Below, piece by piece: positions 36,198-44,828 of a stretch of DNA of 64,000 nucleotides. A program made the translations under genes and the position numbers. Positions within the stretch are counted from its first letter, which is position 1. Each line of letters begins with the position of its first letter. Source of the DNA: Candidatus Chromulinivorax destructor (GTDB lineage Bacteria > Babelota > Babeliae > Babelales > Chromulinivoraceae); contig NZ_CP025544.1 in NCBI RefSeq assembly GCF_003366055.1, forward strand, positions 913,278 to 977,277. The letters run 5' to 3'. The notes beneath the pieces are model-generated. The model made no database searches and was not told the origin of the DNA. It saw only the letters and a program-made list of their open reading frames with translations.

Positions 36198-38756
36198 ATG
36201 AAGCGTTTTTTAAATTTTTTATGCATGATATCGATATTTTCGATGCATGCTTGCATAGGAGCAGCGTTAATTCCTGGCTTAGTTCAGGATGAAGAGACAT
36301 CGCATCGTGATACGGTTGCTTCAATAGTTATTAAAGTTTATGGACAAGTCCAACAAGATTTTAATAAGGAAATAGTTGTATTTTCTCAAGCATTGCAAGA
36401 CAGTTTCCAATCATTAACTGATGCTGATGATGATCAGGCAGTTGATTCTATTGAAAAATTTAATGCAAAAACCAATGCTCAATTACAAAAATCAATCAAA
36501 GTGATTAACCGAATATCAGATAACTCATTAAAGCAATATTATGATGAGATGAAAAAAGCAGGGATTTCTTTTACGCTTGGAGTAACAGATCCTGTAGCAA
36601 GAAAACTGCAAAGAGATCTTAATTCTATTGAGTACGATGTTATTTATGACATGAAAGTTGCGGTAGAAAAAGTACAATTTATTGATACATTAGACGAAAT
36701 TAATCAAGAAATTCAAAGTGCAAAAGCTGCATTTTTAAGCAAAGCGGAACAAGATTATGCTCTTGCTCAAGCAGCCGCATCTCAAAAAAGAAAAGTAACA
36801 GCATGGAAAGAGTATAAAATTGCGGGGAAAGATTTTTTAGGAAGATTTCAAGATGCAGCTGAACAGGAGTGTAAGGCTGCAGTTGTTCAGGCTGTTAATG
36901 AAACATTAGATCAGCTAGGCCAAGCAGCAATGGATGCTTTAACTGATAATGTTGATAAATTAGCAAAACAAACCATGGAAAGTATAGCAAAGTCAATTAA
37001 GTTTGATATGGATTTTGGGACAGATTATCTTGGGGAGCAATTATCTGCAAAGTTACAAAAATATACATCACAACAGGTACAAGATCTTGTTGAAAAATTG
37101 CCAAACTATCTAAAAAAAGAAGCATTTAAAAGAGCTGGAATTAATGAAGATGAAGACACCATGGTTGGTGCATTAAAAGCGGTAATTCGTAAACAGTATC
37201 CAGTTAAACAAAAATTTGATGGTTTACAAGTTCGTCAAAGCACTGCTTTAGCTGAGCAAGAGATAGAATTTGTTAAAAATCGTATGCCAAAAGTGACTGC
37301 AGCATTAGAAAAGAATTTTGATGTAACAGCCCCTTTAAAAATTGGATTATGTACCAGTGGAGGTGGTAACCGTGCAATGCTTGTGACGCTTGGATTCCAT
37401 TTAGGTGCGCAAGAGATTGGGTTACTTGATTCGATATTGTACACTGCAGGTGTATCTGGTTCAACATGGACTATTTCTGGGTGGAGCTATTTGTATGCAT
37501 CAATGGCAATGTCGTTAGAAGATTTTAAACAACAGATTGTTAATGGGCCAATCAGTAAGTCGATGTTAACGCTTGCAGGAACCTCAATGCCGCCATTACC
37601 AGATCAAGATCAGTTAGCAGTCATGGGAATTAATGCAGCGCGTCATTTTGCGTATGATCAAACAATATCTGCAATTGACCTATATGGTGCATTTATTGGT
37701 AACTACACTTTATTACCAGCAGGTAAAAAAAGATTAGATGTAACATGGTCATCAGTTGCTGATACGATTATGAAGGGTGATATTCCTTTACCAATGGGCT
37801 CTGCTGTTTCATATAAACTAGGACAACAATTGAATGGTAAAACTGAATATTATTGGTATGAAGTTGGTCCATTTGAAGTAGGGAGTGATCAGGTTGGAGC
37901 GTATGTTCCGGTATGGGCATTTGGTTCTAAATTTGATAAAGGTAAGCCAGTTGATGGTTATCAAGGTAAGGCTCCTGAGTATCCAATTAGTTACTATGAA
38001 GGAGTTTTTGGATCAGCTTTTGCGGCAAGTGTAAACGAAGTGGTTGATCAAAAATTAGTTAATCCAAAGTTTATGTTGTTTGACCAAAAGATTACCGTAC
38101 CAGTTGATACTTGGATAAAAAATAGTTTAACAGAAACGACTCGTGATAGTCGTATGTATCCTGCAACGTTTCATAATTACACTGCAGGAATGAGCAACAG
38201 CCCGATTGCCAATGCAGTAGATATTCGCTTGTATGATGGCGCAATGAATATTAACTTTCCATTGCCGGTGTTAATGAGACCAGCTCGAGAACTGGATGCT
38301 ATTTTTGTTTGTGATTCAGGTGTTGATTTAGCTTCGTTACGAAGCGCAGAGTTGCATTTTAAAAGAAATGGACAAAAATTCCCAAATATCAGCAAAGTGA
38401 CGAAAAAGATCTTAGCTGCAAGTCCGTTGACGGTATTAAATGACCCGCGTAAAGAAGGGTATGATAAAGATATCGTAACAATTTTCTATTGTCCGTTTGT
38501 TAAAAATACCGGGTACTTAGCAGATTTTGATCCTGAAGTTTGTATGAGCAAGGGTGAATGCGCAACATTTAATTTTAAATATGAAGCACAACAATCAGAT
38601 CGAGTTGTAGAATTAATGCGTTATAATGTTAAGCAGATTCAACCAGAGATTAAAGAAGTCTTACAAGCTTTACAAGTTGCTAAAACTGGAATTAAATTAC
38701 CAGTTGCACCATTAATAAAAGAGGCCTTGCAGCAAGCACAGGCTGCTGTAGCGTAG
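36198..38756 (+). CDS. Secreted cPLA2-like phospholipase
   Basis: An 852-residue protein with a signal peptide (MKRFLNFLCMISIFSMHACIG), a long helical region (to about residue 370), and a catalytic domain of the cytosolic phospholipase A2 group. The oxyanion and arginine loop is CTSGGGNRAM near residue 390, the serine nucleophile is in AGVSGSTWTISG near residue 420, and the catalytic Asp is probably in VCDSGVDLASL near 700. This SGGG-x-R, G-x-SGS, D-x-G set hydrolyses phospholipids in eukaryotic cPLA2. The signal peptide implies action outside the cell, plausibly on host membranes (inferred). TTAAAGGAG lies before the ATG. Confidence 0.88.
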   Translation: MKRFLNFLCMISIFSMHACIGAALIPGLVQDEETSHRDTVASIVIKVYGQVQQDFNKEIVVFSQALQDSFQSLTDADDDQAVDSIEKFNAKTNAQLQKSIKVINRISDNSLKQYYDEMKKAGISFTLGVTDPVARKLQRDLNSIEYDVIYDMKVAVEKVQFIDTLDEINQEIQSAKAAFLSKAEQDYALAQAAASQKRKVTAWKEYKIAGKDFLGRFQDAAEQECKAAVVQAVNETLDQLGQAAMDALTDNVDKLAKQTMESIAKSIKFDMDFGTDYLGEQLSAKLQKYTSQQVQDLVEKLPNYLKKEAFKRAGINEDEDTMVGALKAVIRKQYPVKQKFDGLQVRQSTALAEQEIEFVKNRMPKVTAALEKNFDVTAPLKIGLCTSGGGNRAMLVTLGFHLGAQEIGLLDSILYTAGVSGSTWTISGWSYLYASMAMSLEDFKQQIVNGPISKSMLTLAGTSMPPLPDQDQLAVMGINAARHFAYDQTISAIDLYGAFIGNYTLLPAGKKRLDVTWSSVADTIMKGDIPLPMGSAVSYKLGQQLNGKTEYYWYEVGPFEVGSDQVGAYVPVWAFGSKFDKGKPVDGYQGKAPEYPISYYEGVFGSAFAASVNEVVDQKLVNPKFMLFDQKITVPVDTWIKNSLTETTRDSRMYPATFHNYTAGMSNSPIANAVDIRLYDGAMNINFPLPVLMRPARELDAIFVCDSGVDLASLRSAELHFKRNGQKFPNISKVTKKILAASPLTVLNDPRKEGYDKDIVTIFYCPFVKNTGYLADFDPEVCMSKGECATFNFKYEAQQSDRVVELMRYNVKQIQPEIKEVLQALQVAKTGIKLPVAPLIKEALQQAQAAVA

Positions 38757-38766
38757 AAATAAAACT

Positions 38767-38827
38767 CTTTATAATAAAAAGAAGCGGAATGTACTTAGTT
38801 GTACGTTTCGCTTCTTTTATTATAAAG
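38767..38827. terminator. Terminator of the phospholipase gene
   Basis: A long stem, arms about 19 bp (CTTTATAAT...GAAGCG and complement), with additional pairing near the loop (TGTAC / GTAC). Confidence 0.85.
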
Positions 38828-38888
38828 GCAGCGTATAAAAATACCCTCCACCATTTGTCGTAATATGTAGGTGTGCTAGAATAAGTAT

Positions 38889-38972
38889 AAGATATAAGTT
38901 TTACGTAACCATATCTTCTTAAACGTAGCTCCTTTTTTAGCGGCAGATCTTTTTATAAGGTCTGCCGTTTTT
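38889..38972 (+). ncRNA. Candidate small RNA, copy B
   Basis: The promoter TTGTCG (38855-38860), 16 bp, TAGAAT (38877-38882) precedes TAAGATATAAGTT. A possible 5' stem is AAGATAT / ATATCTT. GTAGCTCCTTTTTT and the terminator CGGCAGATC / GGTCTGCCG then TTTTTG follow. Copy C is almost identical over the whole length. Confidence 0.7.
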
Positions 38973-39189
38973 GCGTTGTAATTTTTTGCGTAGCATGTAC
39001 CAATGATTGAATCTTCATAAAAAAGATGATTAGGTTGGCTGGCCTTATAATTACCGTAGCTCATCAGACCGAAGGGCGCGCATTAAAAATTATTATAAAT
39101 ATAACGTTATTTTTTATAATAATTTAAAAAATAATTTTAATTGCCTTGAATTTTATAATTCAATCTGAAAATATTTATAGTAAAAACTA

Positions 39190-39219
39190 TTGATATTAAT
39201 GATTTGTTTTTGGTATTGT
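39190..39219 (+). promoter_or_regulatory. Promoter of the 39267 gene
   Basis: TTGATA, 18 bp, TATTGT. The paralogous gene at 41088 has TTGATA, 18 bp, TATGAT, and both are preceded by TGAAAATATTTA. Confidence 0.55.
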
Positions 39220-39266
39220 AGATTTTAAATGAAACGTTAAAAAAATGCATTTAAAAAAAGGATATT

Positions 39267-39635
39267 ATGAAAAATTTAAATTTTAACCATTTATTGATGG
39301 TATTAATAGTTTCAACATCAAGTATATCTGCATCATCAGGAGTTGAGCAAACTAACTCTGTAGAAAACTTAAATCAAGATAAAGCACAATTCATGGCTCA
39401 AATGGATCTTGCTATGAGCAAATTTAATGCTATGAAACGTGAAGAACGTGCTAAATATAGGTCTGAAAAACCATATAGCATCGAAATGGATAATAAAAAA
39501 ATGCAAGTTGGAAAAATTAACTTTAATTCAAAAAATAGTAAAAAATCAGTTCCAAATAAAAATTTACCAAAATCGTCAGCTTTAGTTGAATCATCGACAG
39601 TGTTATCAGTGGATGAAACTCCTAATGCATCTTAA
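39267..39635 (+). CDS. Small exported protein, truncated paralogue of the 41088 protein
   Basis: A 122-residue protein with a signal peptide nearly matching that of the 41088 protein (MKNLNFNHLLMVLIVSTSSISA). The segment AQMDLAMSKFNAMKREERAK resembles GQIDVAMDKLKNMKRIEDAK of the paralogue. It ends at DETPNAS, where the paralogue reads GENPNAP and continues for another 80 residues or so. The bases just after the stop still resemble that continuation. It is therefore probably a shortened, decaying copy. Function unknown. Confidence 0.75.
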   Translation: MKNLNFNHLLMVLIVSTSSISASSGVEQTNSVENLNQDKAQFMAQMDLAMSKFNAMKREERAKYRSEKPYSIEMDNKKMQVGKINFNSKNSKKSVPNKNLPKSSALVESSTVLSVDETPNAS

Positions 39636-39690
39636 TATTGTTATGGATAAACTTGATAATATAAAAAATTAAGAAGTTGCGAAAGATATA
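39636..39690 (+). pseudogene. Decayed 3' remnant of the truncated gene
   Basis: TTATGGATAAACTTGATAAT and GTTGCGAAAGAT correspond to CTATGGATAAACTAAAAAAT and GATGCTAAAGAT of the 41088 gene, but with stops and frame changes. Confidence 0.6.
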
Positions 39691-39782
39691 TGTAACAAGA
39701 GCATCAATACATTGAGTGAAGGTTTATATTTTCTTTATAAAGTAAATACATAGCCTTAAAGTTTTTAATTAGTTTTAAATTG

Positions 39783-39831
39783 TTAACAGCAGAAACAAAT
39801 TGGCGTAAAGCTAAAAAAGTTTCTGCTGTTT
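39783..39831 (+). terminator. Rho-independent terminator
   Basis: Stem AACAGCAGAAAC / GTTTCTGCTGTT followed by TTTTA, with a 22-base loop. Confidence 0.8.
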
Positions 39832-40002
39832 TTTATTTTTGATATTCCTTAATTTAATTGTGTAATATTAAAAATAAATTTTTGATCAGTGCTGTTTATC
39901 TACTTGCGTACATAGGTTATCATCTTGGAAGATGTATTTTTGTAAAAAAATACTATATTTTTACATGATTACTCAATTCTACATTGACGTATGAAATGTC
40001 TA

Positions 40003-40204
40003 TGCTGTGTGAACCAAATTTAAAAATTAAGATACAGGCCGGCTTACGATATCGGTTTGCTCATTTCAAGAAAAATTGACGGCGGTAACTTTACGCTTTT
40101 TCATCTAAAAAAGAGTGCATCAAGCCCACCGGCCAGCAAATTTCAGGAGTTTTCGTAGAAAGCGTAGGGTGAAACTTTAGAGTGAAAATTTGATTAACTC
40201 AACT
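40003..40204 (+). repeat. Interspersed TIR repeat, copy 14
   Basis: Starts after TA with TGCTGTGTGAACCAAAT. It contains TTACGATATCGGTTTGCTC, AAGCCCACCGGCCAGC and TTTCAGGAGTTTTCGTAG. The right end is diverged (ATTTGATTAACTCAAC). Confidence 0.88.
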
Positions 40205-40370
40205 CATAATAAAATTGGCAGAATTTTTATTTCCCTATCCCAGAATGGTGTAGGGCTCAAGAAATAGTTTATGAACTATAAAAAATGATGAATAAGTAGT
40301 ACGCATACTTAATTTATACAAAACACCTTCCACCATTTGTAGTAATATGTAGGCATGATAGAATAAGTAT

Positions 40371-40455
40371 AAGATATAAGTTTTACGTAACCGTATCTTC
40401 TTAAACATAGCTCCTTTTTTAGCGGCAGATCTTTTTATAGGGTCTGCCGTTTTTG
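40371..40455 (+). ncRNA. Candidate small RNA, copy C
   Basis: The promoter TTGTAG (40337-40342), 16 bp, TAGAAT (40359-40364) is followed by the same elements as copy B. The possible 5' stem has one U-G wobble in place of U-A (AAGATAT / GTATCTT). The terminator CGGCAGATC / GGTCTGCCG is followed by TTTTTG. Confidence 0.7.
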
Positions 40456-40565
40456 CTTTATAATTCTGTGTTGAGCATGTACAAACGATAAAGTTATTCA
40501 TAAAAAACCGAATAATGCCTACAGACTTTTTTGTTCTTCTCGTCCGTCAGCGCGCAGGGTCTATT

Positions 40566-40755
40566 TTGTAAAAAGTAGAAAGCATAGTTTTTGCATTGGC
40601 AATCTATTTGTTTTGCATTATAAAAAGAGCGAATTAGGCTGGCTTAGCCTATCAGGGCCCAGCAGGCGTTTCTGTAAAATAGAAAGTATCGTTTTTGTAT
40701 AGGTTCTGTTTTGAATTTTTTAAAAAAGCGGATCAGGCCCGCCGGCTTCTCAATT
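40566..40755 (+). repeat. Two tandem half-units related to the TIR repeat
   Basis: TGTAAAAAGTAGAAAGCATAG and TGTAAAATAGAAAGTATCG each lead, after about 60 bp, to AAAAAGAGCGAATTAGGC or AAAAAAGCGGATCAGGCC. The second ends in CCGGCTTCTCAATTCCCGTA. The region to 40810 shares CGTAGCTCATCAG and GCATTAAAAA with 39052-39090. Confidence 0.55.
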
Positions 40756-40995
40756 CCCGTAGCTCATCAGAGCGAAGTGCACGCATTAAAAAATTATTAT
40801 AAAAATAGCCATTATTTTGCACTGTAAACTTCTATAAAAACTTTTAATGTAATTTTGTTAAAATCCTATAAGAAATTAATATTAAAATGACGCTATTTTT
40901 TTATAAAATTTAAGGATAATTTTCAAAAAACAAGGTGAGAATATCCTTTACCTAAAGCATTTTAATGCATATTGAAAATATTTAACTGTAAACTG

Positions 40996-41025
40996 TTGAT
41001 AGCAGTGAGATTATTCTGTTATGAT
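40996..41025 (+). promoter_or_regulatory. Promoter of the 41088 gene
   Basis: TTGATA, 18 bp, TATGAT, the same layout as at 39190. Confidence 0.55.
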
Positions 41026-41087
41026 AAATTCAAGTTAGAAGTTAAAAAGTAAAAAGATACAGTTAAAAAACAAAAAAGGAGAATGTT

Positions 41088-41630
41088 ATGAAAAATACAA
41101 ATTTCAACCGTCTATTGATGGTATTAATGATGTCAGCGTCAGTTGCATCAGCACGTGTTGCACAAGTTCAAGAAGTTACAGTTACTGAAACTTCATCGCC
41201 AGTAGTATCTAAAAAATTATATCCTCTTGGACTTGAAAGTCATTATCAAATCGAAGAAATTGACAATGGTCCAGAATACGTAATTACTGAAGTAGATAAA
41301 GCTCATTATCGTGAAGAAGCTGCTCCTGTTGATTTTACAATTGAAGCTCCTTCAGCTGTAAGAGTTGGTGAAAATCCTAATGCACCTTTAATGGGTCAAA
41401 TTGATGTTGCTATGGATAAACTAAAAAATATGAAACGTATTGAAGATGCTAAAGATTTATCACTAGTGGTATTTGAGCTAGAAATGGCTAATCACGAAAT
41501 CCAATCTTTACCTATTCTTGAAGGTAATCCTAAAGAATATGACAGAGCTGTAATTCGCGCTGAAAAAAGATTGCGTGCAGCTGAACATGCGTACCGTAAA
41601 GCTACTCATGGTTCACGTTCAAAAAACTAA
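41088..41630 (+). CDS. Small exported protein of unknown function
   Basis: A 180-residue protein with a signal peptide (MKNTNFNRLLMVLMMSASVASA). A beta-prone first half is followed by a helical second half (AMDKLKNMKRIEDAK, AEKRLRAAEHAYRKA). The start has AAAAAAGGAG eight bases upstream, an exact complement to the CU-rich stretch of the small RNA family. It is the full-length member of the pair with 39267. No known domain. Confidence 0.78.
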   Translation: MKNTNFNRLLMVLMMSASVASARVAQVQEVTVTETSSPVVSKKLYPLGLESHYQIEEIDNGPEYVITEVDKAHYREEAAPVDFTIEAPSAVRVGENPNAPLMGQIDVAMDKLKNMKRIEDAKDLSLVVFELEMANHEIQSLPILEGNPKEYDRAVIRAEKRLRAAEHAYRKATHGSRSKN

Positions 41631-41655
41631 TAATCGCTTGTAGATTATAATAATT

Positions 41656-41693
41656 AAAGGCGGCTCAAGAATTAATTTTCTTGAGCCGCCTTT
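41656..41693. terminator. Bidirectional terminator
   Basis: A 16-bp stem AAAGGCGGCTCAAGAA / TTCTTGAGCCGCCTTT with further T residues, between convergent genes. Confidence 0.92.
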
Positions 41694-41719
41694 TTTTGTG
41701 AATTTTTTATAAGAGGTAA

Positions 41720-42169
41720 CTATTTTTGGCTTTTGCCTAATATTAATTTGTCAATTTCTTGATGTTGGCAAATGTCGTAGACCTGAAATAAAAGATCAGG
41801 TGATACAGGATAATAACGTTGAAACCGCGGTTGTTTTCCAAAACTTTTTAAGCTTCGAGTTGCCCCATAAAAACATTCTGTTTTGTCATACGGTTTATTA
41901 TCGTGATGTGATAAACCTAAAGCAATAGCTGATTCTATAAGTTGTTCTGTTTGTGCGTCAGTAATTTTATGAAAAGGTTTTTTTGCTTTATTGTGTTGTC
42001 GTATTTGATGCATTGTTTTTGCGTATTGAGCATAATCATTTGCAGCGTGACTGTCGTGAGCTTGTTGTGCTAATTGAGCAAGAGGAATATGATTATCGCA
42101 GCTTTGTATTGCCGTAGAAAGTAATAGGGTAAACCCTGCCAAAATTATATTTTTTGATGGTAATTTCAT
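41720..42169 (-). CDS. Exported protein of unknown function, possible lipoprotein
   Basis: A 149-residue protein with a signal peptide (LPSKNIILAGFTLLLSTAIQSC). The Cys after AIQS could be a lipidation site, but the lipobox is imperfect. The mature part is helical and His- and Gln-rich (LAQQAHDSHAANDYAQYAK). No known domain. Confidence 0.68.
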   Translation of the reverse strand: MKLPSKNIILAGFTLLLSTAIQSCDNHIPLAQLAQQAHDSHAANDYAQYAKTMHQIRQHNKAKKPFHKITDAQTEQLIESAIALGLSHHDNKPYDKTECFYGATRSLKSFGKQPRFQRYYPVSPDLLFQVYDICQHQEIDKLILGKSQK

Positions 42170-42370
42170 AAGAGTGGAATCCTTGTAGAAGGTTGAACTG
42201 ATGATTGTTTTACTTATAATTTATTATAAAAACAGAGAACTGTAAAATGGTGATGGGAGTAATCACTGCATGTGGTAAGAATGTATAGTATGCAACAGGT
42301 CTCTTGTATTGCATGAGTTTACATGTATGGTCAGAGAAAATAAAAACTATATTTTTAAAAAATTGGATGA

Positions 42371-42520
42371 GGCTGCGTGAACCACATGTACATGTGGTTA
42401 AAAAACTAGTTTCCGGAGATTTTGTGATAACAAAATCGTAGGCAGTTTTTACTTTTGATAAATTTTCAAAAGTTATGGCACGCCGGTGTCCCATTTCTCG
42501 TAGTTTGAGCATACAACGCA
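42371..42520 (+). repeat. Interspersed TIR repeat, diverged copy 15
   Basis: Left end GGCTGCGTGAACCACAT. Then TTTCCGGAG, the hairpin ATTTTGT-GATA-ACAAAAT and CGTAGG appear, here in the orientation opposite to the usual left half. GCCGGTGTCCC and ACGCAGGGCTC follow. It shares the variant hairpin with copy 3. Confidence 0.65.
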
Positions 42521-42540
42521 GGGCTCTAAAAAAATATATG

Positions 42541-42672
42541 CTTAATTATTTGTATGTACACCTTGTTTTTTAACCATGGAAGTGCAATTTTAACTATATA
42601 TTTCGACCATGAATCGGCATTTTATGTATAGCTTTTTAACCATGAACTTAATTAAAACGTTTATGATAAAAG
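42541..42672 (+). repeat. Possible degenerate 33-bp tandem repeat
   Basis: CCATG recurs at 42574, 42607 and 42640, exactly 33 bp apart. The units share a GCA-TTTTA-TATA-TTT outline. It is weakly conserved; no gene is visible between 42170 and 43076. Confidence 0.3.
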
Positions 42673-42834
42673 CATTTTATAAAAATAATTATTTATTGAT
42701 GTTATTAATATGGAAAACAGGCAAAAATATGATAATTTTTTATTAAGACGACATGGCATTTTATTACAAAAAAATCGTAGAAATGCTTTAAGTTATTTCG
42801 CAGAATACAAGCAGTGCAATTTTGTTGTATTTTT

Positions 42835-43012
42835 ATAAAAAGCAAATCAGGGCAGCTGCCCTCAAGTTTCCCCGAAATTGCATAGTAATTAAATAGAAAT
42901 AGTTGAAACTTTTTTTGAGTTTATGAATTACATTGTATTATTCTTCTGTTAAAGCGTATCAGGCTCGCGTCCTGAAATTTCCCGTAAATTGCACAGCAAT
43001 TGTAGGGTGTAT
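42835..43012 (+). repeat. Two right-half modules of the TIR repeat with altered hairpins
   Basis: AAATCAGGGCAGCTGCCC with TTTCCCCGAAATTGCATAG, and GTATCAGGCTCGCGTCC with TTTCCCGTAAATTGCAC, correspond to the GCATCAGGCCCACCGGCC and TTCCCGGAG blocks. The stem GTTTTC / GAAAAC is replaced by AATTGC / GCAATT (42987-43001), followed by GTAGGG. Confidence 0.65.
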
Positions 43013-43076
43013 TTTTTGTCATCTCTTATATACTTATATACGTACCCCTATTTTTCTTTAGTAACCAAAGGTTTTT

Positions 43077-44828
43077 ATGCAACAATCTATGATTCAAGGC
43101 AAAAAATATTTGTGGAAACTCCCACAGACCGATCATGATATTGTCATGAAAATCGCTGCTGACTATAATTTATCATTCCCGCTAGCACAAACATTAGTTG
43201 CACGTGGTTTTATCGAAAAAGAGCAGCTGCAAGACTTTATCTTAGTTTCTAAAGAAAAAAGTGTTCATGACCCAGCGCTTATGAAAGATGCAAAAAAAGC
43301 TGTTGATCGATTAATTACAGCAATTGAACTACAAGAAAAAATTCTTATTTTTGGCGACTATGACGTTGATGGTATTACTTCATCATCGCTGGTCATGATT
43401 GCTATGCAGCCACTTGGTGCTCAGATTAACTTTTTCTTACCAAATCGTGCTCGTGATGGGTATGGGTTATCGGTAAAAATTGTTGAACGTGCTGCAGAAA
43501 ATGGGTACAAAATTATTATGACGGTGGATAACGGAACAACAGCCTTTGCTGCAACTGCGCGAGCAAAAGAACTTGGTATCGACGTTATTATCACCGATCA
43601 TCACCGTCCGCATGGACATATTCCAGAAGTATTTGCGTTAGTTAACCCGCATCAAGAAGATTGCAACTATCCGTATAAATATTTTGCAGGCGTTGGTGTT
43701 GCATTCAAACTGATGTCGCTGTTGTACCAAGAAAAAAAATTAGAACTACCAACCAAAGTGATTGAACTGTTACTGCTTGGTACCGTTGCTGACGTTGTGC
43801 CATTGACCGGCGAAAATCGGTATTGGGTTCGGTATGGACTTGCCCACATCAACAAGCACGAAAGTTATGCAATTAAAGTCTTAAAAGACAACAATAAATT
43901 TGTAAAACCGATGATCGGTTCGCTTGATATTGGGTTTACGATTACCCCACAAATTAACGCGCTTGGCCGTCTTGATGATCCAAGACAAGGAGTTAAGTTT
44001 TTAATTGGTGGCGATGAGCCAGAAACTGACCGTATTGGTAAAGTTTTATGGCAATTAAACCAAGCTCGCAAAGACATTGAGTTAGATATTTTTCAGGAAG
44101 TAAAAGCAAAGATCGAATCGAATGCAATTGATTTGAGCAAAGAAAATATCATCATTGCTGCAAGTGCTAACTGGCAGACTGGGGTTATTGGATTAGTTGC
44201 ATCACGATTAGTTAGCGCGTACGGTAAGCCAACCTTGCTGTTTCACTTAACCAAAGATGGTGTTGCAAAAGGTTCATGCCGGTCGATTCCTGAATTTTCT
44301 ATTTTTGATGGGCTGGTTGAAAGTGGGCATCTGTTAGAGTCGTTTGGTGGGCATGCTCAAGCAGCAGGGCTTGCAATTAAAGTTGAGCATTTACCACAAT
44401 TAAAAGAAAATTTAGAAAAAAAGATAGCCGCAGAATTAACAGAATTAGACTTAGTACAAAAATTACGCATCGATGCTTACGCAAAACTGCCAGATTTTTC
44501 TAATAAATTTATTGCAGACATGGCACATCTTGAACCATTTGGTCACCAAAATTCACAGCCATATTTTTATATTAAAGATGTTGTGCTCGTACAACGCCCA
44601 ACACTCATGAAAGATTTACATATTAAATGTGTGGTCTTTGCTGATGGCGTCATTAAATCGCTCATATTTTTTAACCGACCAGAGCTGTTTGAAGCGTTGG
44701 TTATGCAAGGTGATGAGACGTTTGATATCGTTGCGCAAGTCATGCAAAATTATTGGAATGGCAAATGCACGGTAGAGTTACAGGGTGTTGATATTGCGCG
44801 GTTACGACAAATTGAGGAAAATTTATAA
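43077..44828 (+). CDS. recJ: RecJ single-strand DNA exonuclease
   Basis: 5'-3' exonuclease on single-stranded DNA used in recombination and mismatch repair. DHH-family motifs are visible: IFGDYDVDGITSS near residue 96, VDNGT, ITDHHRPHG near residue 175, and the DHHA1 part with SCRSIPEFSIFDGL and FGGHAQAAGLAI. At 583 aa it is complete. The last base of its stop is the first base of the cmk ATG. Confidence 0.97.
   Translation: MQQSMIQGKKYLWKLPQTDHDIVMKIAADYNLSFPLAQTLVARGFIEKEQLQDFILVSKEKSVHDPALMKDAKKAVDRLITAIELQEKILIFGDYDVDGITSSSLVMIAMQPLGAQINFFLPNRARDGYGLSVKIVERAAENGYKIIMTVDNGTTAFAATARAKELGIDVIITDHHRPHGHIPEVFALVNPHQEDCNYPYKYFAGVGVAFKLMSLLYQEKKLELPTKVIELLLLGTVADVVPLTGENRYWVRYGLAHINKHESYAIKVLKDNNKFVKPMIGSLDIGFTITPQINALGRLDDPRQGVKFLIGGDEPETDRIGKVLWQLNQARKDIELDIFQEVKAKIESNAIDLSKENIIIAASANWQTGVIGLVASRLVSAYGKPTLLFHLTKDGVAKGSCRSIPEFSIFDGLVESGHLLESFGGHAQAAGLAIKVEHLPQLKENLEKKIAAELTELDLVQKLRIDAYAKLPDFSNKFIADMAHLEPFGHQNSQPYFYIKDVVLVQRPTLMKDLHIKCVVFADGVIKSLIFFNRPELFEALVMQGDETFDIVAQVMQNYWNGKCTVELQGVDIARLRQIEENL

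Noticed and set aside
38876-39064. Minus-strand open frame resembling one at 40235-40501 (shared KRSAAKKGA and LRKTYILYLF)
   Set aside because: The similarity follows from DNA identity of the small RNA copies. In the third copy a 1-base difference in the terminator loop breaks this frame, and no usable ribosome-binding site is present.
39636-41087. tRNA genes in the large gaps
   Set aside because: I looked for the T-loop GGTTCGAAT-type box and CCA-ending acceptor stems in the gaps and found none.
42210-42512. Minus-strand open frame of 100 codons
   Set aside because: It runs through a diverged repeat copy and shows no protein-like pattern.
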